Origin: Verrucomicrobiia bacterium
Lineage (GTDB): Bacteria > Verrucomicrobiota > Verrucomicrobiia > Limisphaerales > UBA9464
NCBI GenBank assembly: GCA_019634635.1
Contig: JAHCBB010000002.1
Location: 124,001 to 188,000, forward strand
Length of the DNA stretch: 64,000 bases
Direction: 5' to 3'
Shown: in pieces, positions 45,084-53,829 of the stretch
Position numbering within the stretch: position 1 is the first letter of the stretch
How the letters are laid out: the number at the start of each line of letters is the position of its first letter
Translations under genes and position numbers: made by a program
Notes under the pieces: model-generated
Databases searched by the model: none
Told to the model about the DNA's origin: nothing
Seen by the model: only the letters and a program-made list of their open reading frames with translations

Positions 45084-45344
45084 ATGAAGACAATCGTCAC
45101 CGCCACGGAGGCCGCGCGACGGTTCGGCGACCTGCTTGCCGAGATCAAGCATGCGGGCAGGTCGGTCGAAATCACGAAGAACGGTGAGGCCATCGCCACG
45201 CTCCAACCTGTCCGCCGGGCCGGCGGCATGACCCTGAAGGAGTTTGCGGCCCTGTGGGCGGACGGCGCGGACACCCCCTCGTTCGCGGAGGATCTGGAGC
45301 GCATCAATGCGGCGGATCAGCCGCCTGCCAATCCATGGGCCTGA
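45084..45344 (+). CDS. Type II antitoxin, Phd/YefM (VapB-like) family
   Basis: An 86-residue antitoxin. The N-terminal DNA-binding part MKTIVTATEAARRFGDLLAE and VEITKNGEAIATLQP is the Phd/YefM signature; the acidic C-terminus (FAEDLERINAADQPPANPWA) should wrap the toxin. It neutralises the PIN toxin encoded by the next gene, which overlaps it by 10 bases, and probably represses the shared promoter at the palindrome just upstream. An alternative ATG at 45066 lies inside the operator and is unlikely. It sits at the edge of the rearranged accessory block, the usual place for such modules. Confidence 0.88.
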   Translation: MKTIVTATEAARRFGDLLAEIKHAGRSVEITKNGEAIATLQPVRRAGGMTLKEFAALWADGADTPSFAEDLERINAADQPPANPWA

Positions 45345-45745
45345 TCGTTGATTCCTCCGCCATCATTGAACTGGAACGTTCCGGAGGCGACCTCGGGAAG
45401 CTGCTCAAGAAGCATGGCGATGAGGAAATCTCGTTGCCGGCCATCGTGTGGGGTGAACTCTGTGCCGGGGTTCATCTGGCTGATTCGGTGCCGCGCGCGC
45501 TGAAGCGCCGCCAACTGCTCGACCGCATCCGGTCCGGAGTGGAAATCATCGAGTTCGACGAGGTGATCGCGGATATTTGGGCCGAGTTGTTTGCCGATTT
45601 GCAACGCCGCGGTGAACCCGTTCCCGCGAATGACCTGTGCGTGGCCGCCACCGCGCTGGCCTTGGATCATCCGCTGTTGATCGGCAGCAGGGGCGAGAGG
45701 CACTTCAAGAAGATCAACGGCCTCAACCTGATCAAGGTCGGCTGA
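45335..45745 (+). CDS. PIN-domain toxin (VapC family)
   Basis: A 136-residue PIN ribonuclease, which in relatives cleaves tRNA or rRNA. MGLIVDSSAIIELERSGG carries the first catalytic Asp6, WGELCAGVHLA supplies the conserved Glu, and ANDLCVAATALALDHPLLIG the second-half Asp. The fourth acidic position, often in a motif like RDF, is less clear: GSRGERHFKKI has Glu and His there, so one metal ligand may differ. The ATG at 45335 overlaps the antitoxin stop by 10 bases, coupling translation. With the Phd-type antitoxin it forms a complete module. Confidence 0.9.
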   Translation: MGLIVDSSAIIELERSGGDLGKLLKKHGDEEISLPAIVWGELCAGVHLADSVPRALKRRQLLDRIRSGVEIIEFDEVIADIWAELFADLQRRGEPVPANDLCVAATALALDHPLLIGSRGERHFKKINGLNLIKVG

Positions 45746-45805
45746 TCCTGCGGTTTCAAGCAAGGATCACCCCAATCACCGTCACCCATCACGCCGTTCC
45801 AATAC

Positions 45806-48800
45806 CTAACGGGGCCGGATTCGGTAAAAGGCACTCGGGCCGGATTCGGCCGGGTGGTAGGGTGATCGAGCTTCCGGAACTGGAACCCAGGGACCATCAA
45901 GGCTTGGAGCCGTTTCCAACAGATCCGAATCCAGCCGCCAACCCAGTCGAAGACTGCCGTCAGCGGCATTTCTCGACAAACTGAGGAGAATGGCTTCGGC
46001 CAAGACGGTCCGGGTTGTTTCCGACGGAAGGAATCCTTCCATGTCCACCAGTGTTGCCCGGAGAGTCACTGGCCCCACGCCCTCAAGGCTCAGTTGATCA
46101 CCCGAGATGGAGGCCGCTCCTGAAATCATGGTGTAGTTGATGAGGTGCCCGAAGCCGGTCTCGGATGGCAATTGCAGAACCTGGCCGGATTCGCCGTGTT
46201 GCGGAATCCTCAAGCCGTCCAGCGGCCTCCGAACGCCGGCGCGCAGCTGAAAAATTTGCAGCGTACCCTCCGTGGCCATCACGAAGGCTCGGTCCCCTTC
46301 GACGGTCATGTCCCGGACCCCGGGATTCCCAAACTCGTGGTCACCCATCACCCCGAACGGGGCCGGAATCCCGGGATCAGCGGCGCGCAGTGCCGAGGAA
46401 TCGGCGCAGACCAGCACACCGTTCCAAAGCCCGAATGGGAGACCTTGGCTCCACGATTCGGAGCCGATCATGCCTCTGGATTGCAACGTGGGCCGCGTGG
46501 GATCCGACACATCCACGGCCTGAAATCCCAGGGGCGCACCCGAAATCAGAATCCTCTGTCCATCAAGGACCGGATTGCGCTGGCCGACGAGATCGGGAAG
46601 CCATCCAACCAGGACCGGACGTTCGGGGATTCGGACATCCGTGACCGAGAATCCGCCGGTGGCTTCCGTGGCATAGGCGTAGCCGTCCTGAAGCAAGAGC
46701 CCCGTTGACGGCAAAAACATATGATTGTTGGCGGGCCCCAACTGCCCCACCAGCCGCGGATGTCCGGGGTCCGCCAGGTCCACCACTTGAAGCCCGGACC
46801 CGGTCGCCAGGCAGGCAACCGCGCCGGAGATGGCGATACGGCCAAGGGGAATCCCCAAATCCAGACGCCCCACCTCTCCGGATCCCTCGCCCTCCCCAAG
46901 ACGGAGGACATGGAACGAGCCGTGCTCCGTGGTGACGCAGGCAAGGTCGCCGTCCATGGCGGCGTCCAAGACGCCATTCCCGATGGGAAACTCCCGGGCG
47001 GCCTGCAGTTCGTTGAGGTCGCCGACCGACTGCACCCGCAGAGCCCCTGCTGCGCCGCCGCGGATTCCATAAAACACGCGGCTGTTGGAAATCCGAAGGG
47101 GACTCGAAGCCGGCTCGCCAGCCACCTCGCCGAGGAGTTTGAAGTCCACCGAGATCGGATTGAAGACCCGGAGGGTTTCCACCGGATAAATCCCATCGTT
47201 CCCCTTCTGGGTGGCTTGCACCACGATGGACTGCGTGGGGACTCCCGCATCAACGATCAGATGGCCGTTTTCGATCCGGCCGGGCCCGGACAGCACCCGA
47301 TATTCCACCGGCAGTCCGCTCGTGGCGGAGGCGCCGAGCGGATGCGCGATTCCGGGCCGGATGGGTTCCGGAGCAGGTATCGGCCAAACCAATTCCTGCC
47401 TTGTCGCCTCGCGCCAGGTGCGCAGCACCAAGTCGGTCGCGTTGACCGTGACCCACAGGTCGCCGTCCGGAAGAACTTGGAGGGTGTCCGGCAGCTTTCC
47501 CACCACTCGTGGGTTTGCCGGATCCCGCAGGTCAAGGATTTGAACCGCGTCGTCCATGGTGCCGGCAAAGGCCCATGGCGTCCGGGTGGACAGCGAATGA
47601 ACGCCAGCGCCACCCAGAGTTGCATGCCCGATCAGGGGCGGATTGGAGGGATCAGACAAATCCAGCAGGTAAACTCCATTCAGCAGGTTTGGTACGACTG
47701 AATAAGGTCCCACTCCGATGACCAGATGATTCCCAGTGACCTGCAGCTGGTTGAGTTGCGGGTATCCCGGGAGCACCATCTTCGACAGACGGCGCGAGTT
47801 GAGGGGATTGCGCACGTCCCAGAGGGTAAGCCATGCTGCGTGCGTGACCGTCGCGAGGACACCGTCCTGGGTGGTCAACGCGACAATTGGGGAATCATCG
47901 CCGATGGAACCGACGATTCTCGGTTGGTCCGGATTGGAAATGTCCACCACCTGGACCTGGTCAGGTCCGTCCGCGATCAAGACGTGGGATCCGGCCCGGG
48001 CGCTGGCATACGACCCGCGCAAGCCCTTCAGGGAGCCTCGAAGCCGCGGTTGTGTGGGGTCGTCCACGCTGACCAGTTGAAACACGCCGCCCCCGGTGGC
48101 CAACAGCAGGCCGTCGTCAAGCAATAGGTGATAGGCGGTTTCGGTCCCGGGAATGGTCCCGATTCTCGCCGGCCGTGCGGGGTCCCGGATATCGAAAACA
48201 TCTACATCGTTTCCGTACCGGGCCACGAATGCATGGCCGTTCGTGACGACCAGCGACGAAGCGCGACCACCAATCGGAATTCGCCCGACGATGTGGGACT
48301 CAATCTCGGTGGCGTTGACGACGCGTCGGGCGGTGACCGGTGAGATTTCGGAAGTTCCCTGCTGACGGGCCAACAGCACCACTGGCCCTTGGTTCGTCAC
48401 GAACAATTGGCCGTCCTCCCACCGCGCCGGTCCTGACTCGACGGCGATGTCCACGGGCAGGCCACTGGTCGCGCGGATTTTGAACCCGCCGGCGGTGCCG
48501 GGCCGCACCCGGTCGAGATCGGGCGATTCCCAATGCAGATGCTGGGGAATCCGGCGCTGGACTTGCAGCGTGTGCACACCCCTCCCGGTACCCACGGCCA
48601 CCAAACGGTCGCCATCAGACGAAATCCATAGTGGCCCGGATGCAGCCGCCGCATGCTGAAGCCAGTTTTCATGTCGGCCAAGCACCTCGGGCACCGCAGG
48701 CTCCCTGAGACCAAGCACTTCGATGTTTCCATAGACATCGGCAAGGTAAAGGAGTCCGCCGACCCAACGCATTGTTGAGATGCCCGTTGCCCCTCCGCGA

Positions 48801-49783
48801 AAACGATGGCTGCCGATTTCGTGGATCCTGGTCGGATTTTGGACATCAAAGACCCTCAGGACGTTCCGGTGGGCGGCCACCAGGCGGCTGGACGAAATTC
48901 CGATCAACTGGGAGATCCCGCGAAACGTCAGGGCTCCAATCCGCCTCGGGTCGCGGGGATTCGAAATATCCAGCACATGAATGCCACCGCCGATGGCCAG
49001 ATAAAGGCGGTTGCCGACGACGGCGACCGATCGCACCTCGGAGAACTCCCACGAGACCCAGGGAATCTCGTAACGCCCGATAATGGACACGTTCGCTGGG
49101 TTTCCAGCGTCAATCAGGACCACCTGGTTGAACTGAAAGGCGGCGATGACCAGGCTGCCGGACCGGGCGAATTCCACGACACGGTCCGGAGCGGAGAATC
49201 CGGCAAGGAATCGAGGGTTCCCGGGGTCCTCAAGGTTCACCATCCGGAGCCCTGAAGATGCAAACCCGGCAAAGGCTGGGTATCCGGAGGCCTCGAGCGT
49301 CAGGAGCCGGTCGGTCCGAATCTCGCCCATCCGGTCCATGAAGCCGTTACGAGGGTAGGTCGTGAGGCGGAACCCACCGAGGGCGTCGGACACCACCAAA
49401 AACCTGCCGGCATCGAGGACCGCATTGACGTCGCGACCAAATCCGGAACCCGGCATCGGTCGAAGTTCCACGCGAAACTCATTAAAGGTCCGCATCACCA
49501 ACGCTTTGTCGAAGTCACCGTTGCCGGGTTGCTCGGCAACCACCGTGACGACATCCACATTCGTCACCCAAAGCATCCCGTCGCGGATGACGGCAGGCCC
49601 TTTGACGACGCGGAATTCGACCGGCAGGCCGCTGGACGCCTCCGCTTCCAAACGATGCCCGGTCCCCAGCGGAAGGACCGGCTGGTTCGGACTCCCCCAT
49701 TGGAGCATTTGGGGAATACTTGCAATCCCAGTCCCCGTGACCAGCAAGCCCGTCGCCAGGGAGAAGAGGAATCGGAGCATCAT
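45806..49783 (-). CDS. Very large secreted LVIVD-repeat protein in three modules
   Basis: A 1325-residue exoprotein with signal peptide MMLRFLFSLATGLLVTGTGI. It repeats one plan three times: a short Ig-like segment (ASSGLPVEFRVVKGPAVIRD; ATSGLPVDIAVESGPARWED; ATSGLPVEYRVLSGPGRIEN) followed by LVIVD-type propeller repeats with the D-x-x-x-P-x-x-P-x-x-x-G pattern (LDISNPRDPRRIGAL, VDISNPDQPRIVGSI, LDLRDPANPRVVGKL). A fourth, degenerate Ig-like piece (LPSETGFGHLINYTMISGAA) precedes a C-terminal module ending in LLETAPSLDGPWVPVPEA and FYRIRPR. LVIVD proteins are secreted and uncharacterised, possibly adhesive. The gene is convergent with the vapC gene. A promoter was not identified. Confidence 0.85.
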   Translation of the reverse strand: MMLRFLFSLATGLLVTGTGIASIPQMLQWGSPNQPVLPLGTGHRLEAEASSGLPVEFRVVKGPAVIRDGMLWVTNVDVVTVVAEQPGNGDFDKALVMRTFNEFRVELRPMPGSGFGRDVNAVLDAGRFLVVSDALGGFRLTTYPRNGFMDRMGEIRTDRLLTLEASGYPAFAGFASSGLRMVNLEDPGNPRFLAGFSAPDRVVEFARSGSLVIAAFQFNQVVLIDAGNPANVSIIGRYEIPWVSWEFSEVRSVAVVGNRLYLAIGGGIHVLDISNPRDPRRIGALTFRGISQLIGISSSRLVAAHRNVLRVFDVQNPTRIHEIGSHRFRGGATGISTMRWVGGLLYLADVYGNIEVLGLREPAVPEVLGRHENWLQHAAAASGPLWISSDGDRLVAVGTGRGVHTLQVQRRIPQHLHWESPDLDRVRPGTAGGFKIRATSGLPVDIAVESGPARWEDGQLFVTNQGPVVLLARQQGTSEISPVTARRVVNATEIESHIVGRIPIGGRASSLVVTNGHAFVARYGNDVDVFDIRDPARPARIGTIPGTETAYHLLLDDGLLLATGGGVFQLVSVDDPTQPRLRGSLKGLRGSYASARAGSHVLIADGPDQVQVVDISNPDQPRIVGSIGDDSPIVALTTQDGVLATVTHAAWLTLWDVRNPLNSRRLSKMVLPGYPQLNQLQVTGNHLVIGVGPYSVVPNLLNGVYLLDLSDPSNPPLIGHATLGGAGVHSLSTRTPWAFAGTMDDAVQILDLRDPANPRVVGKLPDTLQVLPDGDLWVTVNATDLVLRTWREATRQELVWPIPAPEPIRPGIAHPLGASATSGLPVEYRVLSGPGRIENGHLIVDAGVPTQSIVVQATQKGNDGIYPVETLRVFNPISVDFKLLGEVAGEPASSPLRISNSRVFYGIRGGAAGALRVQSVGDLNELQAAREFPIGNGVLDAAMDGDLACVTTEHGSFHVLRLGEGEGSGEVGRLDLGIPLGRIAISGAVACLATGSGLQVVDLADPGHPRLVGQLGPANNHMFLPSTGLLLQDGYAYATEATGGFSVTDVRIPERPVLVGWLPDLVGQRNPVLDGQRILISGAPLGFQAVDVSDPTRPTLQSRGMIGSESWSQGLPFGLWNGVLVCADSSALRAADPGIPAPFGVMGDHEFGNPGVRDMTVEGDRAFVMATEGTLQIFQLRAGVRRPLDGLRIPQHGESGQVLQLPSETGFGHLINYTMISGAASISGDQLSLEGVGPVTLRATLVDMEGFLPSETTRTVLAEAILLSLSRNAADGSLRLGWRLDSDLLETAPSLDGPWVPVPEARSPYHPAESGPSAFYRIRPR

Positions 49784-50321
49784 TGTCTCAGGGTCCTTTC
49801 AGCAGTGAATACCGAGCCAATAGAGGTTTCGCAAATGCAAACTTGCCAAGCCGAGAGGACCCGGCCAAAAACGCATCTGAGGCACTGTTGGCACTCGGGA
49901 GCTTGGTTGTGTTGCGGACTTCCGGAACAGCCAAAGGACGGCCTGTTCCTCAGCGCAGACGTCAGGGGAGTCAGTGGGGATCTGTATCATTGACAGTTCA
50001 GCGAGGTGTCGCCGGTTTTGCTGCAGCTCGGGCTAAAACGGCGGAGGGCCGCGCGTACTCCAGGGCGCTTCGCGCACACCGACGCGAGGCCGCGCCATCC
50101 GGGTTGGGCGACACCGGGGCGGTCCTGGTGACCCGGACCACGTCACCGGGAAGCCGGAAGGCCCTCGGTAATCGGACGGCTTGGGCACCTCCATGTCGAA
50201 CGAGTTTGGCTGTCAGGCGTCTTCAGCATTCAGCGGAAGGCTTGCGCCGGGAACGGGACTCCAGGCGGTACACTTTTTTTTGTTCTGCACACCGGGACGC
50301 TTGCGGTTGACTGGAGCTCCT
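49784..50321. other. Long intergenic region between the LVIVD exoprotein and the helicase
   Basis: This 538-bp gap separates two divergent genes and has no acceptable gene; a 60-codon minus-strand frame and several plus frames lack protein-like features. It contains the inverted-repeat unit described at 50005-50115 and should also hold the divergent promoters, which I could not place. The helicase start at 50322 is preceded by GGAG. Confidence 0.45.
50005..50115. repeat. Candidate palindromic intergenic repeat
   Basis: GGTGTCGCC (50005-50013) has its exact complement GGCGACACC at 50107-50115. Inside are a smaller hairpin built from GTTTT and AAAAC (about 50015-50038) and several GCGCG runs. 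The layout is that of a small non-coding palindromic element. A second copy in the window was not found. Confidence 0.4.
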
Positions 50322-52523
50322 GTGCCGCGCGAATACGCCCTTCGAGCCCCGGAGGCCTCTGCCGAGCTTCGGATAGACTACGCTCGTGAGCTGAACCCCC
50401 AGCAACTGGCGGCGGTCACCGCCCCGCCGGGGCCGGCCCTGGTCCTGGCCGGGGCCGGGGCCGGCAAGACGCGCACGCTCACCTACCGGGTCGCCTGGCT
50501 TTTGGAGCAGGGGGTTCCCCCGGAGCGGATCCTCCTGCTCACGTTCACCAACAAGTCGGCGCGCGAGATGATGCAGCGGGTCGGCGAACGGGTCGGGGGC
50601 GATCTGACGCGGTTGTGGGGCGGCACCTTCCATTCGGTCGGACTGCGCATCCTGCGGCGTCACGCCGACCGGTTGGGGTACCGTCCGGACTTCACCGTGG
50701 CCGACCGGGAGGATTCCCGGGACCTGATCGCCGCGTGCATCGAGGATGCCGGTGTGGACGTGAAGGCCCGTCGCTTCCCGAAAGCGGAGGTGCTTGGGGA
50801 GATCTTCTCGATGGCCCTCAATACGGCGCGGCCGCTCGCGGCGTTTATCGAGGCGGAGTACGCGGATTTCGTCCCGTTCACCGATGTCCTTGCCGAAGTG
50901 GCCCGCCGGTACACCGCGCGGAAGCGCGACACGGGACTGATGGATTTTGACGACCTGCAGGTGCTCTGGCTGCGGTTGCTCCAGGAGCACGAGGACCTGC
51001 GGGAGCTTTACGGGCGCCGGTTCCAGCACCTGCTGGTGGACGAGTATCAGGACACCAACCATCTGCAGTCGGCGCTGTTGGACGTGCTGACCGCAGGTCA
51101 TGGCAACCTGATGGCGGTGGGGGACGACGCCCAGAGCATCTATTCATGGCGGGGCGCCAACTTTGCCAACATCCTGGGATTTCCCGAGCGGCACGCGGGC
51201 GCCCGGGTGTTCCGCATCGAGACCAACTACCGGAGCACCCCCGAGATCCTGTCCGTGGCCAATGCCGCACTGGCGGCGAACACGCGCCAGTTCCCGAAGC
51301 GGCTGCAGCCGGTGCGTCCCAGCGGACCAAAGCCTGCGCTGGTGGTCTGCAATGACGGGTCCGAGCAGGCGGCCTTTGTGGCGCAGCGGGTGCTGGAGCT
51401 GCGGGACGAGGGGCGGCGTCTCGATGACCTTTGCGTGCTGTACCGGTCGCACTTCCACGCGCTGGAGCTGCAGCTCGAGCTGACCCGGCGGAACATCCCG
51501 TTCCTCATCACCAGCGGCCTCCGGTTCTTTGAACAGGCGCATGTCAAGGACGTGGCGGCGTATCTCAAGCTCGTGACCAATCCCCGGGACGAACTGGCGT
51601 TCAAGCGGCTGGTGCGGATGCTGCCGGGGATTGGCGGCAAGGGGGCGGACAAGCTTTGGCGTCGGTTTGCCGCGGAGCTGGGACCCCTTCCGGAACCCGC
51701 GGCGAGTCCGGTGGTGTCCGACAACGACGGTGGTGCGGATCCGGTTGCCGGGGACGCCCCGCCGGTTCCCGTGGCACCCGCCCTGGCGAAGATTTCCGAC
51801 GCCGTGCCGAAGCGCACCGCCGCGGCTTGGGCGCAGTTCGCCGCCACCCTGTCGCAGTGCGAGGCGCCGTCCGTCCGGCGCTCACCGGCAGCGCTCATCC
51901 GGTTGGCGGTTGAGGCGGATTACGCCGACTACCTCAAGGCGACGTACGAGAATGCCCGCAGCCGCCTTGAGGATCTCGATCAACTCGCCAACTACGCGGG
52001 ACAGTTCCAAGGCTGCACCGAGTTTCTGTCCCAGCTGGCCCTGCAGACGAATCTCGAAGCCGGGGAGGAGGGAGGTCGTTCCGGACGCGACGATGAGGAG
52101 CGCCTGCGCCTCTCCACCGTCCATCAGGCCAAGGGACTCGAGTTTGGGGTGATCTTCGTGATCATGCTCTGCGACGGGATGTTTCCCGGTTCGAGGTCGC
52201 TCGATTTTCCCGATGCGCTGGAGGAGGAACGCCGCCTGTTTTACGTGGCGACGACCCGGGCCCGCGATGAACTGTATCTGCTGTACCCGCTGATCCGGAT
52301 GGTGCAGGGCGGGATGACCCTCCAACAGCGGTCCCGCTTCCTTGGAGAGGTTCCCCAAGATCTCATCGAGGAGTGGCAGCTGCGGCCCGGCATTGCCCGG
52401 AGCCCGGGCAGGGCCGCGTTTGAGCCGGACCCCAACCCCGATCCCGATCCCGATCCCGACCCTGATCCTGATCCTGAACTGCAGCCGGATGCCGGGCCGT
52501 CGTCCGGGGACGACCCGTTCTGA
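50322..52523 (+). CDS. UvrD/PcrA/Rep-type ATP-dependent DNA helicase
   Basis: Superfamily-1A 3'-5' DNA helicase of 733 residues, acting in repair and in removal of stalled replication barriers. Motifs in order: LNPQQLAAV, Walker A LAGAGAGKTRT (about 41-51), LTFTNKSAREM, GTFHSVGLRILRRH, Walker B LLVDEYQDTNH (about 237-247), VGDDAQSIYSWRGAN, FRIETNYRSTPEIL, STVHQAKGLEFGVIFV and LFYVATTRARDELYL. Residues ~455-480 carry a proline-rich insertion, and the C-terminus ends in an Asp-Pro run (residues 703-718). GTG 50322, with GGAG 6 bases upstream, was chosen; an in-frame ATG at 50181 adds 47 residues of non-helicase sequence. The dihydrouridine synthase gene starts 7 bp downstream. Confidence 0.94.
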   Translation: MPREYALRAPEASAELRIDYARELNPQQLAAVTAPPGPALVLAGAGAGKTRTLTYRVAWLLEQGVPPERILLLTFTNKSAREMMQRVGERVGGDLTRLWGGTFHSVGLRILRRHADRLGYRPDFTVADREDSRDLIAACIEDAGVDVKARRFPKAEVLGEIFSMALNTARPLAAFIEAEYADFVPFTDVLAEVARRYTARKRDTGLMDFDDLQVLWLRLLQEHEDLRELYGRRFQHLLVDEYQDTNHLQSALLDVLTAGHGNLMAVGDDAQSIYSWRGANFANILGFPERHAGARVFRIETNYRSTPEILSVANAALAANTRQFPKRLQPVRPSGPKPALVVCNDGSEQAAFVAQRVLELRDEGRRLDDLCVLYRSHFHALELQLELTRRNIPFLITSGLRFFEQAHVKDVAAYLKLVTNPRDELAFKRLVRMLPGIGGKGADKLWRRFAAELGPLPEPAASPVVSDNDGGADPVAGDAPPVPVAPALAKISDAVPKRTAAAWAQFAATLSQCEAPSVRRSPAALIRLAVEADYADYLKATYENARSRLEDLDQLANYAGQFQGCTEFLSQLALQTNLEAGEEGGRSGRDDEERLRLSTVHQAKGLEFGVIFVIMLCDGMFPGSRSLDFPDALEEERRLFYVATTRARDELYLLYPLIRMVQGGMTLQQRSRFLGEVPQDLIEEWQLRPGIARSPGRAAFEPDPNPDPDPDPDPDPDPELQPDAGPSSGDDPF
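52428..52475 (+). repeat. Hexanucleotide repeat coding for an Asp-Pro tail
   Basis: About eight units of GATCCC or close variants (GACCCC, GATCCT) at the 3' end of the helicase gene encode (Asp/Asn-Pro)8. The unit length keeps the frame, so slippage would only lengthen or shorten the tail. Confidence 0.8.
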
Positions 52524-52530
52524 CGCCGAC

Positions 52531-53715
52531 GTGTCCCACGACTCCCCACCGGCCGGCGGCCTCGACGCCTTGCTGCGGCGTCCGGCCCCCTTGCTGGCCC
52601 TGGCGCCGATGCAGGACGTCACGAACCTGCCCTTCTGGCGCCTCCTGTCCCGTCGCGGCGGGCCCGACGTGTACTGGACCGAGTACTTCCGGGTGACCGA
52701 CACGTGGCGTCCGGAGAAATGGATTCTCGAAAGCATTACCCGCAATCCAACCGGGCGGCCCTGCATTGCGCAGTTGATCGGCAATGATCCCGGGGCGCTC
52801 GCGCGGGCGGCGCGGGAGTTGCAACGGCATCCGGTGGCCGCCATTGACCTCAACCTCGGCTGTCCGGCGCCCGTGGTGTATCGCAAATGTGCCGGAGGGG
52901 GGCTGCTGCGCGACCCGCAGCGTCTGGACGCCATCCTGGGCGCGCTTCGCGACGCGGTGACGGCGCCTGGCGTGCGATTCACCGTGAAGACACGGCTGGG
53001 CTTTGACCGGCCGGACGGGTTCGAGGCCCTGCTGGGCCTCTTTGCCCGGCATGCGCCGGACCTGGTGACCGTCCACGGCCGCACCGTCTCCGACGGCTAT
53101 CGGGGCGATGTGCGGCAGGAATGGATCCGGCTGGCGGTGCGGGCGTTGAAATGCCCGGTTCTGGCCAACGGCAATGTGGATTCGGCGGCGCGGGCGCGTT
53201 CCCTCCTCGCATTCACCGGGGCCCGTGGGTTGATGATCGGGCGCGGCTGCATTCGGAATCCGTGGCTGTTCGAGCAGATCCGGGCGGATATTGCGGGGCG
53301 ACCGGGTCCCCGGCCCACCGGCCGGGACGTCTTTGGGTATATTCAGGAACTTTGGGAGGCGACCGAGCCTCCAGGCTCGAAGGAACGGCTCCAGGTGGAG
53401 CAGATGAAGCGTTACCTGAACTTCATCGGGCAGGCGGTGGGTGCGGACGCCGGTGCTGCGGCTGCGTTCCTGCACCGGATCCGTCGAAGCACCTCGCGGG
53501 TGGAGTTCTTCGAACTGTGCCGGGGCGCGCTGGACCATGACGAACCCATCGCCCTGGTTCCGCATGCCGGGGTGGTCGCGGCACGCAATGAGGAGTCGGG
53601 TTCCCCTATGGGGATGGAGCGGGTGGGCGAACGAGTGGCTGACCCGGCGGCTGACCCGGTGGCTGACCCGGCGGCTGACCCGGTGGCTGACCCGGTGGCT
53701 GACCCGGTGGGGTGA
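52531..53715 (+). CDS. tRNA-dihydrouridine synthase (Dus family)
   Basis: FMN-dependent enzyme that reduces uridine to dihydrouridine in tRNA, 394 residues. ALAPMQDVTNLPFWRLLSRR opens the TIM barrel; AAIDLNLGCPAPVVYRKCAG carries the catalytic Cys120; VKTRLGFDRPDGFEAL, LVTVHGRTVSDGYRG, CPVLANGNVDSAARA and GLMIGRGCIRNPWLFEQI complete the FMN-binding core. The final ~25 residues are a tandem VADP/AADP run encoded by a 12-bp repeat, and the stop codon lies inside the palindromic repeat that follows, so the natural C-terminus may have been altered. The GTG at 52531 is 7 bp after the helicase stop. Confidence 0.93.
   Translation: MSHDSPPAGGLDALLRRPAPLLALAPMQDVTNLPFWRLLSRRGGPDVYWTEYFRVTDTWRPEKWILESITRNPTGRPCIAQLIGNDPGALARAARELQRHPVAAIDLNLGCPAPVVYRKCAGGGLLRDPQRLDAILGALRDAVTAPGVRFTVKTRLGFDRPDGFEALLGLFARHAPDLVTVHGRTVSDGYRGDVRQEWIRLAVRALKCPVLANGNVDSAARARSLLAFTGARGLMIGRGCIRNPWLFEQIRADIAGRPGPRPTGRDVFGYIQELWEATEPPGSKERLQVEQMKRYLNFIGQAVGADAGAAAAFLHRIRRSTSRVEFFELCRGALDHDEPIALVPHAGVVAARNEESGSPMGMERVGERVADPAADPVADPAADPVADPVADPVG
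53635..53706 (+). repeat. 12-bp tandem repeat at the 3' end of the dihydrouridine synthase gene
   Basis: Six units of GTGGCTGACCCG or GCGGCTGACCCG, in the order G(T)-G(C)-G(T)-G(C)-G(T)-G(T), encode Val/Ala-Ala-Asp-Pro repeats. They lead directly into the palindromic repeat that starts at 53706. Confidence 0.85.
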
Positions 53716-53801
53716 GGCTCCCGCCGAACCGTGCGTGTCGCTTGGAAGTCGGGCCTGCGGGGACTCCACGCGCGGACGGCTCGCCGGAGTCTCGCCCCAC
53801 C
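53706..53801. repeat. ~96-bp palindromic repeat, copy 1
   Basis: The ends GGTGGGGTGAGGCTCC and GGAGTCTCGCCCCACC pair with two G-T-type mismatches, and inner arms near GCCGAACCGTGCGTG and CACGCGCGGACGGCT pair too, giving a long imperfect hairpin. The sequence is nearly the same as copy 2 at 53830. It resembles the palindromic dispersed repeats of other Verrucomicrobia. The stop codon of the upstream gene lies inside it. Confidence 0.8.
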
Positions 53802-53829
53802 GGGAGGGGGGGCCATGTGGGTGGATCGA

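Noticed and set aside
50181-50321. Upstream ATG extension of the helicase
   Set aside because: The 47 added residues do not look like helicase sequence, whereas GTG 50322 has a well-spaced GGAG and begins shortly before the conserved LNPQQLAAV motif.
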